From: Bolinopsis microptera
Taxonomy: Eukaryota; Ctenophora; Tentaculata; Lobata; Bolinopsidae
Direction of reading: 5' to 3'
Assembly: GCF_026151205.1 (NCBI RefSeq)
Contig: NC_087077.1
Coordinates: 12,312,983-12,376,982, forward strand
DNA: 64,000 nt
Shown here: positions 36,380 to 48,800 of the stretch, in pieces
How the letters are laid out: every line of letters starts with the position of its first letter
Numbering within the stretch: the first letter of the stretch is position 1
Program-made: the position numbers and the translations under genes
The notes under the pieces: generated by a model
What the model was told of the DNA's origin: nothing
Database searches by the model: none
Seen by the model: only the letters and a program-made list of their open reading frames with translations

Positions 36380-36955
36380 CTTAGTAAATGGTTCAAAGTG
36401 AACCATTTACAACTTTATCACACAACTTTATCACACAACTTTATCACACAGTTTTTCCTCATCAGTCTCCTTCAAACCAAAGATGAGCACATTCCTACAG
36501 CTCTACAGCGATCCTCTTACGATACAGCATTCTGTACTAACCTTTTTCAAACTCTCTTCTGTAAGCACAGGTGCAGTTTAAGACACAGCTTGACTGTATG
36601 TCATCTCAACTTGGACAGTGTCTTAAACGGCGGTCTTGACGGTGGAGTGCACGGATTCCAACTGCTTCGATTTGATTTCCAGAAGTTCAGCCTGCAGCTT
36701 GATAACAGTACTTTGCGATCGGATAAGATGGCTCTTCAACTCTTCCATATCTTTCTTGATATCCAGAAACGTACTTACATGAGCACTGGTAGTCGATACG
36801 CATTATACAAAAGTTTACCTAATACTCCCTTCACTGGCTTTTTGAACGTTTCAACTGAAAACTCTGACTTGTTTTCGCAGTTCGTAGCTTCAGCGAGTTT
36901 ACTGATCCACCCGTTAAAGTCCTCATGCTCTTCAGTAATGTAGGGAGAGTAAAAA
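36380..36955 (-). pseudogene. LINE ORF1 remnant
   Basis: In several minus-strand frames: FNGWISKLAEATNCENKSEF and FKKPVKGVLGKLL (36920-36800), a heptad-rich DMEELKSHLIRSQSTV and LQAELLEIKSKQLESV segment (36770-36640), then NVLIFGLKETDEEKLCDK (about 36410-36465), the start of an ORF1 RNA-binding domain. Stops at about 36622 and 36580 and frame changes make it a dead copy. It sits upstream of the ApeC start codon. Confidence 0.7.
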
Positions 36956-37084
36956 ATAAAAAACACAGTTCCAGCACAACGGCAGTTGTAATGTAGCGAT
37001 AAAATAGAGATAAGAGAGCTAGATTATCAAACGTAACAAATTTTTTAAAAATAAATCTACCAAAATTTGCCTTGAAGTGTGAAT

Positions 37085-37920
37085 ATTACGAATTCCCCAG
37101 AAGTGGGTAAAACTCGTTGGGTAAACTTTACAGTTTAATAAAATTTGTGCAATACCTGGATATGTAACCTTGTAAAATTAAAACCTAATTCTAGAACAGC
37201 GCTTTATTAATCGAATTTAATTTCTAACACCAACATTGCCATGGTTTTTATCTCAGATTTTTTCCCGATCCCTGACTCAAAGTGCCAAAGGCACAAAAGA
37301 GTCAAGGACAAGGGTTAGCGAACGAGGTTTTTTGTATATGGTAGCTTTGCGACCGTCGTGCGTGCGTGCCTGCCTGCCTGCCTGTCTGCCTGCCTGCGCG
37401 GCGTACGTGTCCGATTAGTTATAACTTTATGGAGTTTCTCAGTCCGCAAAGTTATTTTGCGCGATATTCTGAAATCAATTATTATTGGCGTGGGCGCTGA
37501 GCCGATCAAGTAAATCGTTAATTTCACCATACAGTACGTATCCAACTAGGCACTAATTGATAGCATATTATTTCGAGTTAGTATTATAGTATTACCATTT
37601 TGCACAGATCTGTGTCATATCAGGTTGCATAAACAATAAACATATTATGGTTAGCGTTACATAGAAATGTATACGATTTTCAAATTTAATATGGAATTTA
37701 ATGGGCGGCGCTCGGCCTATCACTCCGTCATCTGCATGCTTATAAAGTATAAACAGTAAAGCCTGGGGTCCCCAGGACCAAGGTTGTATGGAATATGATA
37801 AAATACTCCATCGCGGATCGTGAAATTGAGCGGCCATCCACAAAAGATGAGCGGCCGCATTTCTTGTTTTCAGTTCTTTATTCTTATACTATAAAATTTA
37901 TCAGCAACGCAAATCGCAAT
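37085..37920 (-). repeat. Duplicate of the DNA upstream of the SRCR first exon, with a ~610-bp insert
   Basis: 37108-37250 and about 37866-37920 match 32130-32440 (CGTTGGGTAAACTTTAC; GAATATGTAACCTT versus GGATATGTAACCTT; AAAATTTATCAGCAAC). The copies are interrupted at about 37255-37865 by other DNA that includes a CCTG microsatellite (37365-37397) and the GGGGTCCCCAGG repeat end. Either a duplicated promoter region or an old dispersed repeat. Confidence 0.55.
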
Positions 37921-38849
37921 TATTATTCCCAAAAAAATTCTTTCGGGTCTTTTTCACACATTATTAAGTAAGAAGTTCAAGTAAGTAAATCGAGCTTTTA
38001 ATTTATGAGTCTTCGTCAGACCACTTGGTTTCTGTCCGCATAGTGCTGGTTTTTAATTAGTATTATGGTCGACACTCGACAAGCACTCAAGTAATGGGTA
38101 GATAAGACAAAAAAATGAACCTTTACAATTTTTCCAATATCAGGAGCCCATTTACAAGCCTTATTGTAAAGGATTGTTCTTGATTTAGACATTTATATTA
38201 CGAACAGTCGTTTCTACACTAAATTATATGGCAGTTTGTTATTTAGCTTTCAAGCAGTATATTATTTTCTTTTCTATATTGTTTCAGACTTTTGCTTAAC
38301 TTTAAGTCTAGTTATACATTACTTTATCATATTTTATTGAACTAAGGTGTAGTATTGATTCATTTTGTAACGGAGTGTTATATTAACAGGAAACGATGTA
38401 ACAGAGTCGATATATTTTAATGTTGCCATGGGGTGGCAAGTCCCCATACATCGTGGTCCGGTAGTTTCATTGCGTCCTAATATAAAACTAAAAATGTATT
38501 CATCTTAAAAAATGGGATTAGAAAGAGGTACGGTAGATCGGCGTTTGATTGTATTAAAATATTGTGGTCGCAGGATGACAGGAAATGTTTCTTTCTCTGA
38601 AACCTGCCTACCCTGGTATGACACATCAGTGATAACCAGCTCGAACGGTTGATTACGAGTGGCACTTCAATCCACGACCACACGGTCTGATTACTGCAGG
38701 GGGTTCTGTAGGAAATGATTGATTTAATTACAGATTTGACCTTTGGGTCTTATCTTTTAATTATGCTGGTAAAAATACCCGCTTTTTCAATTCGAAAGTT
38801 AATTTTTTAACTCGATGAAAAATCACCTTTTTGCTGACTTTGACGATAA
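37921..38849. other. Gene-free spacer
   Basis: AT-rich; no supported exon, tRNA or element border. The only local structure seen is a small ATGGGGTGGCAAGTCCCCAT hairpin near 38428-38448. Confidence 0.4.
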
Positions 38850-39022
38850 GGGGTCGTTCACAAGTATTGCGTAATCAGCCGAGGGGGGGGGGGGGGGGTT
38901 TCCAAATGATTACGCTAGTGTAATTTTGACACACTAGCTATGTGTAAAACTGATTACGGAGGGGGGGGGGGGGGTTAAAAATTGTCCAAAAATTGATTAC
39001 GTAATAATATGTGAACGACTCC
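38850..39022. mobile_element. MITE with GGTCGTTCACA ends
   Basis: Inverted ends GGGTCGTTCACAAGTATTGC and the complement of TAATATGTGAACGACTCC enclose about 170 bp with two G runs (38883-38898; 38962-38975) and GATTACG motifs. A half-copy lies at 11819-11882. Confidence 0.7.
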
Positions 39023-39444
39023 TAACGAGCTGGTACCGGGCCTCTCGGAGGAAATGAAATGTGTTATGTGCACAGACCACAGAGGTTCACGTGTAGAAAT
39101 GATCACGTAATGTAGAGATAGGTTCACATGATCCCAATCATCTGTAGCCACTCAAATAACCTGTCAAGCGTCTAATATACCCTGTATACCCAGTATCATG
39201 ATCCCAATCCCCAGTATCTGTAGCCACTCAAATAACATGTAAAGCGTCTAGTATTAAAGTCATTATTGTAACGGTATGTTAGAACCAGACAGAAACAAAG
39301 TATGAAGGGTCTGAACGGAATTGTATTGTGATACAATACAGGTTTATTATTTGTACTCAAATAACCAACCAAATGCGATATGAGCTATGATAAGTCATAT
39401 TTCTTGCACAAAACGAGCAAATTAACTTAAAGTTTGGGGGAAAT

Positions 39445-39771
39445 AAGAGGCCCGTAATAGAGAGGCCCGGTATAGAGAGGCCCGGTATAGAGAGGTCCGG
39501 AATAGAAAGGCCCGGTATAGAGAGGCCCGGTATAGAGAGGCCCGGTATAGAGAGGCCCGGTATGGAGAGGTCCGGAGTAGAGAGGCCCGGTATAGAAAGG
39601 TCCGGAATAGAGAGGTCCGGTATAGAGAGGCCCGGTATAGAGAGGCCCGGTATGGAGAGGCCCGGTATAGAGAGGTCCGGTATAGAGAGGCCCGGTATGG
39701 AGAGGCCCGGTATAGAGAGGCCCGGTATAGAAAGGCCCGGTATAGAGATGCCCGGTATAGAGAGGTTTGAC
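39445..39771 (+). repeat. 15-bp minisatellite (AGAGGCCCGGTATAG, about 22 copies)
   Basis: Copies vary at a few positions (TCCGG, TATGG). Because 15 is a multiple of three, one frame stays open and reads ERPGI repeats. I treat it as non-coding because it has no start context, splice signals or flanking coding sequence. It ends 57 bp before the ATR start codon, so it may be in the promoter or 5' UTR. Confidence 0.9.
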
Positions 39772-39827
39772 TAGTAAATTTAAATTTCAGTAGGTAGATG
39801 ATAAGGAAATGTTACATTAGTCGATAC

Positions 39828-42800
39828 ATGGAAGAAGATGTCATCGCTTCTGTGAGGCGGGTTCTGCAACAGTTCTTCTCTAATATTGATGAGGGTAGGT
39901 GTTACCATGGTAACCGAGTTTGAACAAGGTTTTATTTACTACTTTAATCCATTATATAAATATCTTATTACAATATTATTCGCCAATTTCATAAATTATG
40001 TAAGGATTTACAGAGGATTATTATACAACATAAGGTATTGTTAACATGACAACGGCTAATGTGACCATATAATAAGGTAATGTTATAAATACATCAGTGT
40101 AGGTTACCATAATATAAGGTAATGTTATAAAATATACCTCAGTAAAGGTGACCATATAAGGTAATGTTATAAATACCTCAGTGAAGGAGAGTGATAAGAA
40201 GTGGTATAACTGCAAGACAGCAGTCAAGCACACGCTAGACTCTCTCAGAAAGCACCCTAAAATCATATTCAAGTGCGATGAAGACAACAGAGCAACTTCA
40301 AAGGGTAGGTGCTAGGATGCTCGGTGTTACCATGGTAACAGAGTCACCCTGAAAATACTGATTAACAGTGTAATTACAAAGAGTGATACCTAGCTAACAA
40401 TGTGTGATACCTAACAATGTATGATAACGAACAATGTGTGATACCTTTAAACAATGTGTGATACCTAACAATGTGTGATACCTAACTATGTGTTTTTGCA
40501 GATTTTTCCCGCTGGTTGTTCATTCAGCTCCTCAGAATACTGTGCGAACCTAAGTGCTCAGAAATACACTGTGATATTCTCAATATGGTGGATACTATTC
40601 TGGTGGACTACAGGTAACAGATGTAGTCTTAATTATTATGTAGGGTTATTAGATTTGTTGTTACTTTTGATATTAACATTGTGTTACCTTGTATCACCTG
40701 TAAAAGCAGTTATAGTATTATAGTTGGTAGTAGTTTGTCAACTCTAAATATTGCAGATGTAAGAATATTAAGCTGTACACTGAGGTGGTGCAGGAGGTAT
40801 TGAGCTGCTTTCTTACTGCAGCTTACATTCGCTACCTCATTGCTGACAACTCTGTAGAAAACTTTCATCAGGTGAGACATTTAATACTAGAAAAAAAGAC
40901 TATGAAAAGATTAAGTTATTTTTAAAACATTAAGTGACTGCCCACGTCCATCTTGGGCAAATAAGGTATCAACGACATCATAGATCAGAATTGTAATTTA
41001 CAAAAAAACTCGCAATATCGTACTATATTCAGCAATACTCATATATAAAGCGAGACGATATATATATATTATATATGGATGGATGGATCCGCACCATTTT
41101 ACTGACACCACGGCATCATTTTAACGCGACTTTCCGCAAAAACTGTAGAAGATATACAACTAAAACTTTTTTCACTGGGTCAAATGCTTTAATGGCCTCC
41201 AAAAAATAAAAAATTGGCCAAGAAATAGGGAGTTTTAGAGTTTTAGAGCCGAAAATTTGGACCCCAAGTGGTGTCAAAAACGCGAATTGAATAGGTAATA
41301 ATTATTTTAGTCTCTTGAGTCTTGACGCCATTTTAAGGTTATACAGGTTACTGCTAGTAAATATAATTATTTAACTTAATCAAATAGTCCAAATTAATTA
41401 AATAGTCTAAATTAATTAAATAGTCTAAATTAATTAAATAGTCTAAATTGATTAAATAGTCTAAACTAAGCAAATAGTCTAAAGAAAGGTTTTTAGAGCG
41501 GTGTGTTGCTGTTTACGGGTAGAGACGTGCTAGTCCAGAGTACAAGTGCTAGTTCTATCAGTCTCTCGGACGAGATGAAATGTGATGCTGCCATATCCGT
41601 CACTCTTCACTTCCTCAACCAGCACTTTCAGACAGGTAACAGTTGATACAGCTTCCACTGGTAACCATTCAGCTCGCAATTGTAAATTAAAATTTCAGTA
41701 ACAACACCACAGGTGAACCTTGGTTATTAGTGCTTATCCAAACAAGTAAAAACGAATCTTTTATGTCATGTTTCCAGGATTTGGACTGGAATTGCCCGCT
41801 TAAAGAACTTCCATCGCGTTACATTACATAATTTTCTGAAACATATATTACATTTACAATAAATTATGCAATATCACAACATTACAATCAACAAAATAAA
41901 TTTAATCACAGAATCTCAATTATGTAATTGATTGTTGGGTTAAATGAGATGGAAAAGAAGAGTAAATAGTCTGATTAATACGATCCCCACCACATTTATT
42001 ATTTCTTACAATGACACATTCTACAGAGTGATGACAATTTGATAGGTGCAAGACGTATTGATTCAATATCTGTAATATTTATACGATATGTTTCTTACAA
42101 TACATTTATACGATATGTTTGTTACAATACATTTATACGATATGTTTGTTACAATATATGTATATTACGTCATGTGCAGGTATTCGTGCGATGTTTGTAG
42201 AAGCAGTGTTAGTCGGAATTGGCCAAGTTGTGGAGGTGTGTGACCCTGTGCTGAAGGGGGGAGCACTGCGTCTAGCCGGTAACCTATTCCTCTTATCTCC
42301 TCCTGATTATCTGACTGCTGGAGTAAACCAAGTCACAGATCTTGCTCTCCACCTCCTCACTTCCTCCCTTCCGTGCTTCCTGTGAGTAATCATGTGTACT
42401 CACACGGCAGGGAGTTTAGTCTCACAGACACTGGACTTTAACTCAATTAAATTTCACGTGATCCTCCTAATTACTGATTATCATCCCTGATAAATATTAT
42501 CTTTTCGAGTCTGAGCATACCAATAATATTAGTATATTATTATTTTGTGAAAACAAAACAAAACACTTCCTTACTTTCTAACAACATCACTGTGTGAACC
42601 AGGGTGCCGGAAATAGTCGACAGTGTGAAGCGACTGTTAACAATCTGCCTGAGTGGAAGTGAGGGAATTGAGGGAAGTGAGCAGCTACCTTGGCGGTACA
42701 CTGAGACTAATATACCCTGGATAAAAGTGGAGGATGTTCTGGACAAACTTGCTGCTGTTTTAGAGAATGACTCTAAGCCGTACAAGGTTTGACATGTTTT

Positions 42801-45800
42801 TATCTTAGAGACTTTAGTACCTTTAGATATTCGTTTGAAATTGCGACTGTATTAGCAGTATCATATCTTTTTAAATAGTCTTAATATGTTAAGACACATT
42901 ATTTGAGAGACCTTAGTAGAATAGTACCTTGCATTAAGACAACATATAATTTAACACGCTTTATTTTACCCTATTACCTTTTTGCGTAATATAATTTATC
43001 TGTATTCAGGAGTGGGCAGTGAAGTGTGTGTGTCACATTTACTCAACTTGGAACCTCACATTGTTTGAAGAGAATAGAAAACCTGCAACACGTGACATTG
43101 ATCTCACAGCACGTGATATTGGTCTCCATAGCAACAGGAACAGGACTGCTGCTCTTCTTCCTCTTCTCATAAATCAGCTACCAGATCTCAATCAGGAGGT
43201 ACTTTATTATATTGTATACTAAACACACTATATACACGTATACATTATACAGTATACACCCTATACAGTATACACACCTTTTGATACGATATCAACATTT
43301 TCAATACTCTGCAAACCTCGGGAAATATCGAAACTTCCGCTCGAAAGTTTTAATATCGTAACCGAAGGCGTTTGATAAATGTACTATATATACTAATATA
43401 TCATACAGGGCTGTGATACAAATATTACATTTTCACGGAGTAAACTTCTTTCAGTTGATAATTCAGACCATCATGACATTGCTACAACCTACCCCCCGCA
43501 AAATATGTATTGAAAAAGATGTGATTTTGCTTTTATTACCACACGATGGGGCGGATAATGTGAGTCCTTTAGTATTATATTTTATAACATATTATTAAGA
43601 ATATTGTAGTATAGTTTATAGTATATCTAGTATATTATGTTATACATAGTTATAGTAGCAGAGATTAGTTGAGTATAATGTGAGTTATTATATCTGAGTT
43701 ACAAAAAATGTTAGATCCTGATTTGAACTCAAATTAATAATAAATTCTTCAAAAGTTGTATATTTTAGGTAATTCAGAACACAAAATCTTCTCCAAAGAA
43801 GAAAAGTTCCAAGGAAGGTTGTTCTGACAAACTTTACAAAGAAATGGTAAGTGGTTGACAGTGAACACTGTAATATTTTTCAAAAACTTCCTTTTTCGGT
43901 TATCTTTTAAACTTGTTCTGCAAAACTTAATAAGACATGTTGTTAAGAATGGGTAGCAAATCAAGTGCTACAAAACACCACTCAACGTTAACTTATCTCA
44001 GGTTAGAAAGCTCGAATCATTGCAGTTGAGAACTCTGGACTCCACCTCCTCCTCCCCTCCCACTCCAGCTCTATCACGACTAGTGGTGGTATGGAGATGT
44101 CTAGTGCACTCTGCTCTGCTCCACCCTGACACACTCCCTCTTATCTCCTCTAAAGTAGAGGGTGTAATGAATACTGTGGAGATGGTGATGTCCAGTGAGA
44201 CCACCCGCTCTCTGTGTATGACCCTGCTCAGTGACACTCTGCTCCTCTTTCACGCTAGTTCTAGCAGTGTTCCTGGGAAAGTGCGCAGTGTCGCTAAAAG
44301 GCTCCTCGACATTAACATTAGTTGTGTGCCAGGTAATTAATAAGAACTTAAGAAGAATTTTAATAATTTCTAACTTATTCTAATTTTTATTAACAGAATT
44401 ACTTACTGACTAAAGTTTTAAATTATCCAAGATGAGATCAAGTCTAGAGTGTTGGGTTGTTACGTGCTGATGGGATCTCACAACGAGAATAATCTCAAGT
44501 ACTTTATAGACCCTGTTATTGGAGGCAAGGTCAGTAATAATTTAACAAAATAAAATCTTGAAATTCGCACTAACTGGTTTGGAAACATATTGGACGTGTT
44601 ATGTTGTTCAGTGTAAAAACGGCTCGTTTTGGCTAATTTATCCACTATTTCAGGGCAAATGGTCGGTGTTTCCTCTGATCCAGCTCTTCTCTCAACTGAA
44701 GAAGACACAAGTGCTAGACTGTATTGAGCTCTTAACTAACTGCAAGAACGGTGAGATTCTCACGGAGGTAGCAGCTAACCTGGACCAGATAGTGCTGTCA
44801 TGTTGTGGGGGCAGGTTGGGTTTTGTTGAGACACAGGGGGTTTACTGTGGAGACCTTGCTACTTGTTTGAGATACACTCCCGATACAAATAAAGGTGGGT
44901 TAAGTTTTCAGTTGAAATTATAATCATTGACATGAATACCTCTGACCTCAGCTTAAATATGGGGTTTTAACACATTTTTGGTAGTTAGGAATTTATTAAG
45001 GCTTACTTCTGGAGCTATTCCCAAAAAGCACCGCCCGTATTCCAAAAACTAACGTGAGTTATGATCAGGGGAAGAGTTACCCGACAAGACGGTGAGGAGT
45101 ATACTAACCTTGTTCAAGGCAGATAACCAGACCTCCTGTATTCTGAGCGGGCTTGATCACGTGACTCTGTTATCCAGACACGTGGACCAGCAGCGGGTAG
45201 TGGACCTCCTTACACCGCTTATACTGCACCCTGACTCTGCTATTAGACACAAGCTGGCGTGAGTACTACTGAATTATTTTAAAGATTTTCAGAGAATATT
45301 ATTTAAATTATATAGGAAATCTGGTATTTGAAAAATATTCTTTTGTTATATTATATTGTCTTTATTATTAAATAATTTATTAGAAAAATGTTCAAACTTT
45401 TAGAGGTTTTGAAACAATCATAGCGCGGCTCAAAAAGCACACTTCGTGTGCGGTTACTTCTCGTGTGTGATGCTTCAGAAGCACACGCTAAAGTTTAACT
45501 GATAGTCGAATGTAATCAGGAATAAAGGATGGTCCGAACTGGGGCTAGCCTCCGTCACCCCATCTCAGACTAAAAGTACTAAACTTACCGAGTCACAGAA
45601 GAAAGTGTTACACAATCTCAAGCTCGCTCTGGACAAATCAGATGATTTCAAAAAATCGGTATCAGTAAATTTAATCTTGATTTACTAGTTCACCATAGAT
45701 TTTAAGACTTGTTTTCATCAAAAGCACCAAAGAATTGCGGGATAAATCGCTTATTTTTGCCGCGCAACTAAACGGTGTCTCTGACTGTCACCCTTTTGAC

Positions 45801-48800
45801 AGGGTCTAGCCAGTGCTATATCTCTAGCGTGTGAAGCTAGGTTCCTCTTCACTAAAGAGCTATTGCCTGCTATTATGTACGGTGTATTGATGGAGGAGGA
45901 CTCCGCAACTCAAGTCTTCGTTATAAAAGGTACTTGTGGTTAATATTATATGCATTTTATTTCATATGTGTATGACGTACGTTGGCTTTAAGTTTTCCGA
46001 ACCTGTGTTTTTAATTTTGTTTTAAGAGGAAAATGGTTGGAGAAACAAGGGTCCAGAAATAATTAAGGCGGAAAAGTGTAATTTAATTATGTTAAATATT
46101 TATTACTGCAGGACTTGGGAAGATTGCGGAAAGTCAAGGACTGAGCTCCAAAACGGAGCTGTTTGAGAGATTTAACGTGACGATTTGTGACATTGCCGCA
46201 AAAAGGATCCTGGAGCAACCTGACGCTATCGTATCTTTTTTAGAGGTTACCCGAATTAGTATTTGGCATATAATTATGTTCTAATTAAAATTTGTCATTA
46301 TCATCTTAATTGAAATTTGAAAGATTGAAATTTGTTGCTTATATCCTAATTATCATTTCTTATAACTTAATAACCCAAGGAAGTGGCAGGAGCCTTCTTC
46401 AGCAGCAACAAACAAACCTCCCCGGCAGCCTATCTTCTAGCCAGGAACGTACAGCACATTTTACCTGCTGTCTTCCACTACGGAGCTCAAAGTGTCAGTC
46501 ATGGAAACATTGCCAGAAACATTCTGCAGACTTTGAGTGACTTCGTGAACCAGGTAGACTCATACTACAGACTTTGAGTGAGATTGTGAAACTGGCTTTT
46601 GTGTCATGAATCATGTCCAAATGTTGTTGGGAATTATTTGGCATTTGGTTTTAAACGGTTTTTGTAGTCAATAGTGGTATAAGAACAACACAAAGAAGCT
46701 ATAAACAGTTGCAGTAACGTATATAAATAATACGATCATAATGATTATACAATGTGATCTTAGGATGTAAAAAATAGTCTAGTTGCAATAGTAGTATTTG
46801 GTATTAAATTTCTGTCGAATTCCAAAAGTCGAATTATCAAAAAATTATATTATATATAAAACACAAAATTAGCTCCATAAAAATGCAATATCATCTCCTG
46901 GATGATATTGACAGTCTCTACGATCTATAAAGGTGACACTAGAGGTAAGACCCCCTCTGTAGCAATACCACACTGGTTCTGCCCGTTCCTGCTCATCATA
47001 ATATAGCCCCCCTGGCCCCAAGTAGTGCCCCAGCTGTTCTTAACCAAGTAATAAGGGGTTCCCTTATAAACCCCATACCCCACTGCCAGCACAGCGTGAT
47101 CTAGATCCTCAGTGCTGCAGCTCGGCTCATCGTAAACCCCTGACTCGTAGAACTGGAAGGACTCCACACTGGCGTCTATAGCTATAGAGATGGGACCGTT
47201 CAGGGCTAGAGCTAGGGTTAACATCTCCTCCTCTCCTTCAGGAATGTACATGTAACCTGCTGCTCCTGCTACTGCCTGTAGTGCGCTTCAATTAATTACA
47301 TCCAGTATAACACAGAATTTTGACTTTAGACTTACCCGTTCTTCTTTCCTTTAATTATTAGCCCTTGTTAGGGTTATTTTTTAAATTTATATATTTTTGG
47401 AAAGTTTTATTATAATATTATATTCCCTTAAGTTCATCAGCCATAACTCTGATATATTACCTTGTGTGGTTTGAACAGACAGTCTCCATCTTCACCAGTG
47501 TAAGGGTAATCCTCCTCGCTCATCAGCCCTTTCACGCTCATAGTGTAGAGGAAAGCCATATCCATGAGACCCCCGTCACAGCCGTAGTTACCAAACTTTG
47601 TGGAACAGTCCACCAACTGCTGCTCACTAAGATTTGGTAACTTTCCGGTCTTTCTGAATATTTGTCCTTCCAGTGCTCCTGTTAAAAATTGTGGCTTTGC
47701 AGTACTGTTATGGTAACATTAGTGTTTCCATAGCAACATTAATATTATCATTGTGATAGTAGTCATGGTAATGAAAAATTACTGTGTTGCCGTGTTGGCA
47801 TGGTAAAGTGCTTTTATCATGGTTACCTGTTGTTGAGAATGACCAGCAGCTGCCACATTGTCCTTGATCCTTGACTGGAGTGACAAAACATCCCCCACTC
47901 ACATTCCTGAGATCCAACTCTTCTGGTATGGTGAAGTTACTGACAGGAGGCATAAAGAGAGTGCCTTGGTAGTGAACTTTTGGCAGTCTGCCCAGAGAAG
48001 AGGAGGAGTTTGTTTCACGGTCACCATGGAAGCAGGTCCTCTGGTTGTGGAACTCATGGTGAGTGAGATCCCCGTGCTCGTTCATGGCAAGTGTGTAGCT
48101 CTTCTCTCCCGCGTGGTAGCGAGTATTGTGGGACACTATCTTTACCATGTTCTTACTCCACACTCCCTGAAATAGTGTCTTGTAGTGTGTCTCATAGATT
48201 GTTTCATTGTGTCTCATAGGTTGTTTCACATGTGTGTCTTATAATAATGTCTCATAACGTGTCTCACCTGTCGATATTCCCGTTCCCTCCAGGATTGGTA
48301 AACTTTTCCATGTTTTGCAGTCCAGTCTTCGAAACCCTGTTCTGCCCCAACCGTCAACATCACAGCCAGTACAACTAGTACTGTTACTAGTTTCATGCTG
48401 ATTGCTGAACCTTGACAGATGGTAGTGTAGTTATATGTTAACTACTTTTACAGAGTTACAGGGGAGACAATAGTTTATCAGATTACTGGACTACTAAATA
48501 ACACGAGCAAGCAACAAAGTAAATACTAAGGTAGAGTTGTCCAGCAAAGCACTGCATAATGCATAAATACGCATGTAATAAGACTATCTAAATAAAACAC
48601 AGGTAGCATTGTCCTGTTATACACCTCCACTGAGTCCACAACAATAACACAGTAGCATGAAGGAGAGCAGGAAGTAACAGCTTCTTAAATAAGAACAAGA
48701 TAAAAGTGAGATCCTTCTACCAGGAACCAGGGTATCAGATATCTGAACTTCAGGGGGAGTCACAAGACTTTAGTGATGAGATAACTAATAAACAGGAAGT

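Noticed and set aside
36398..36943. Plus-strand 181-codon ORF
   Set aside because: Antisense of a recognisable LINE ORF1 remnant.
39562..39774. 70-residue ERPGI-repeat protein
   Set aside because: The open frame is a by-product of a 15-bp repeat; no coding context.
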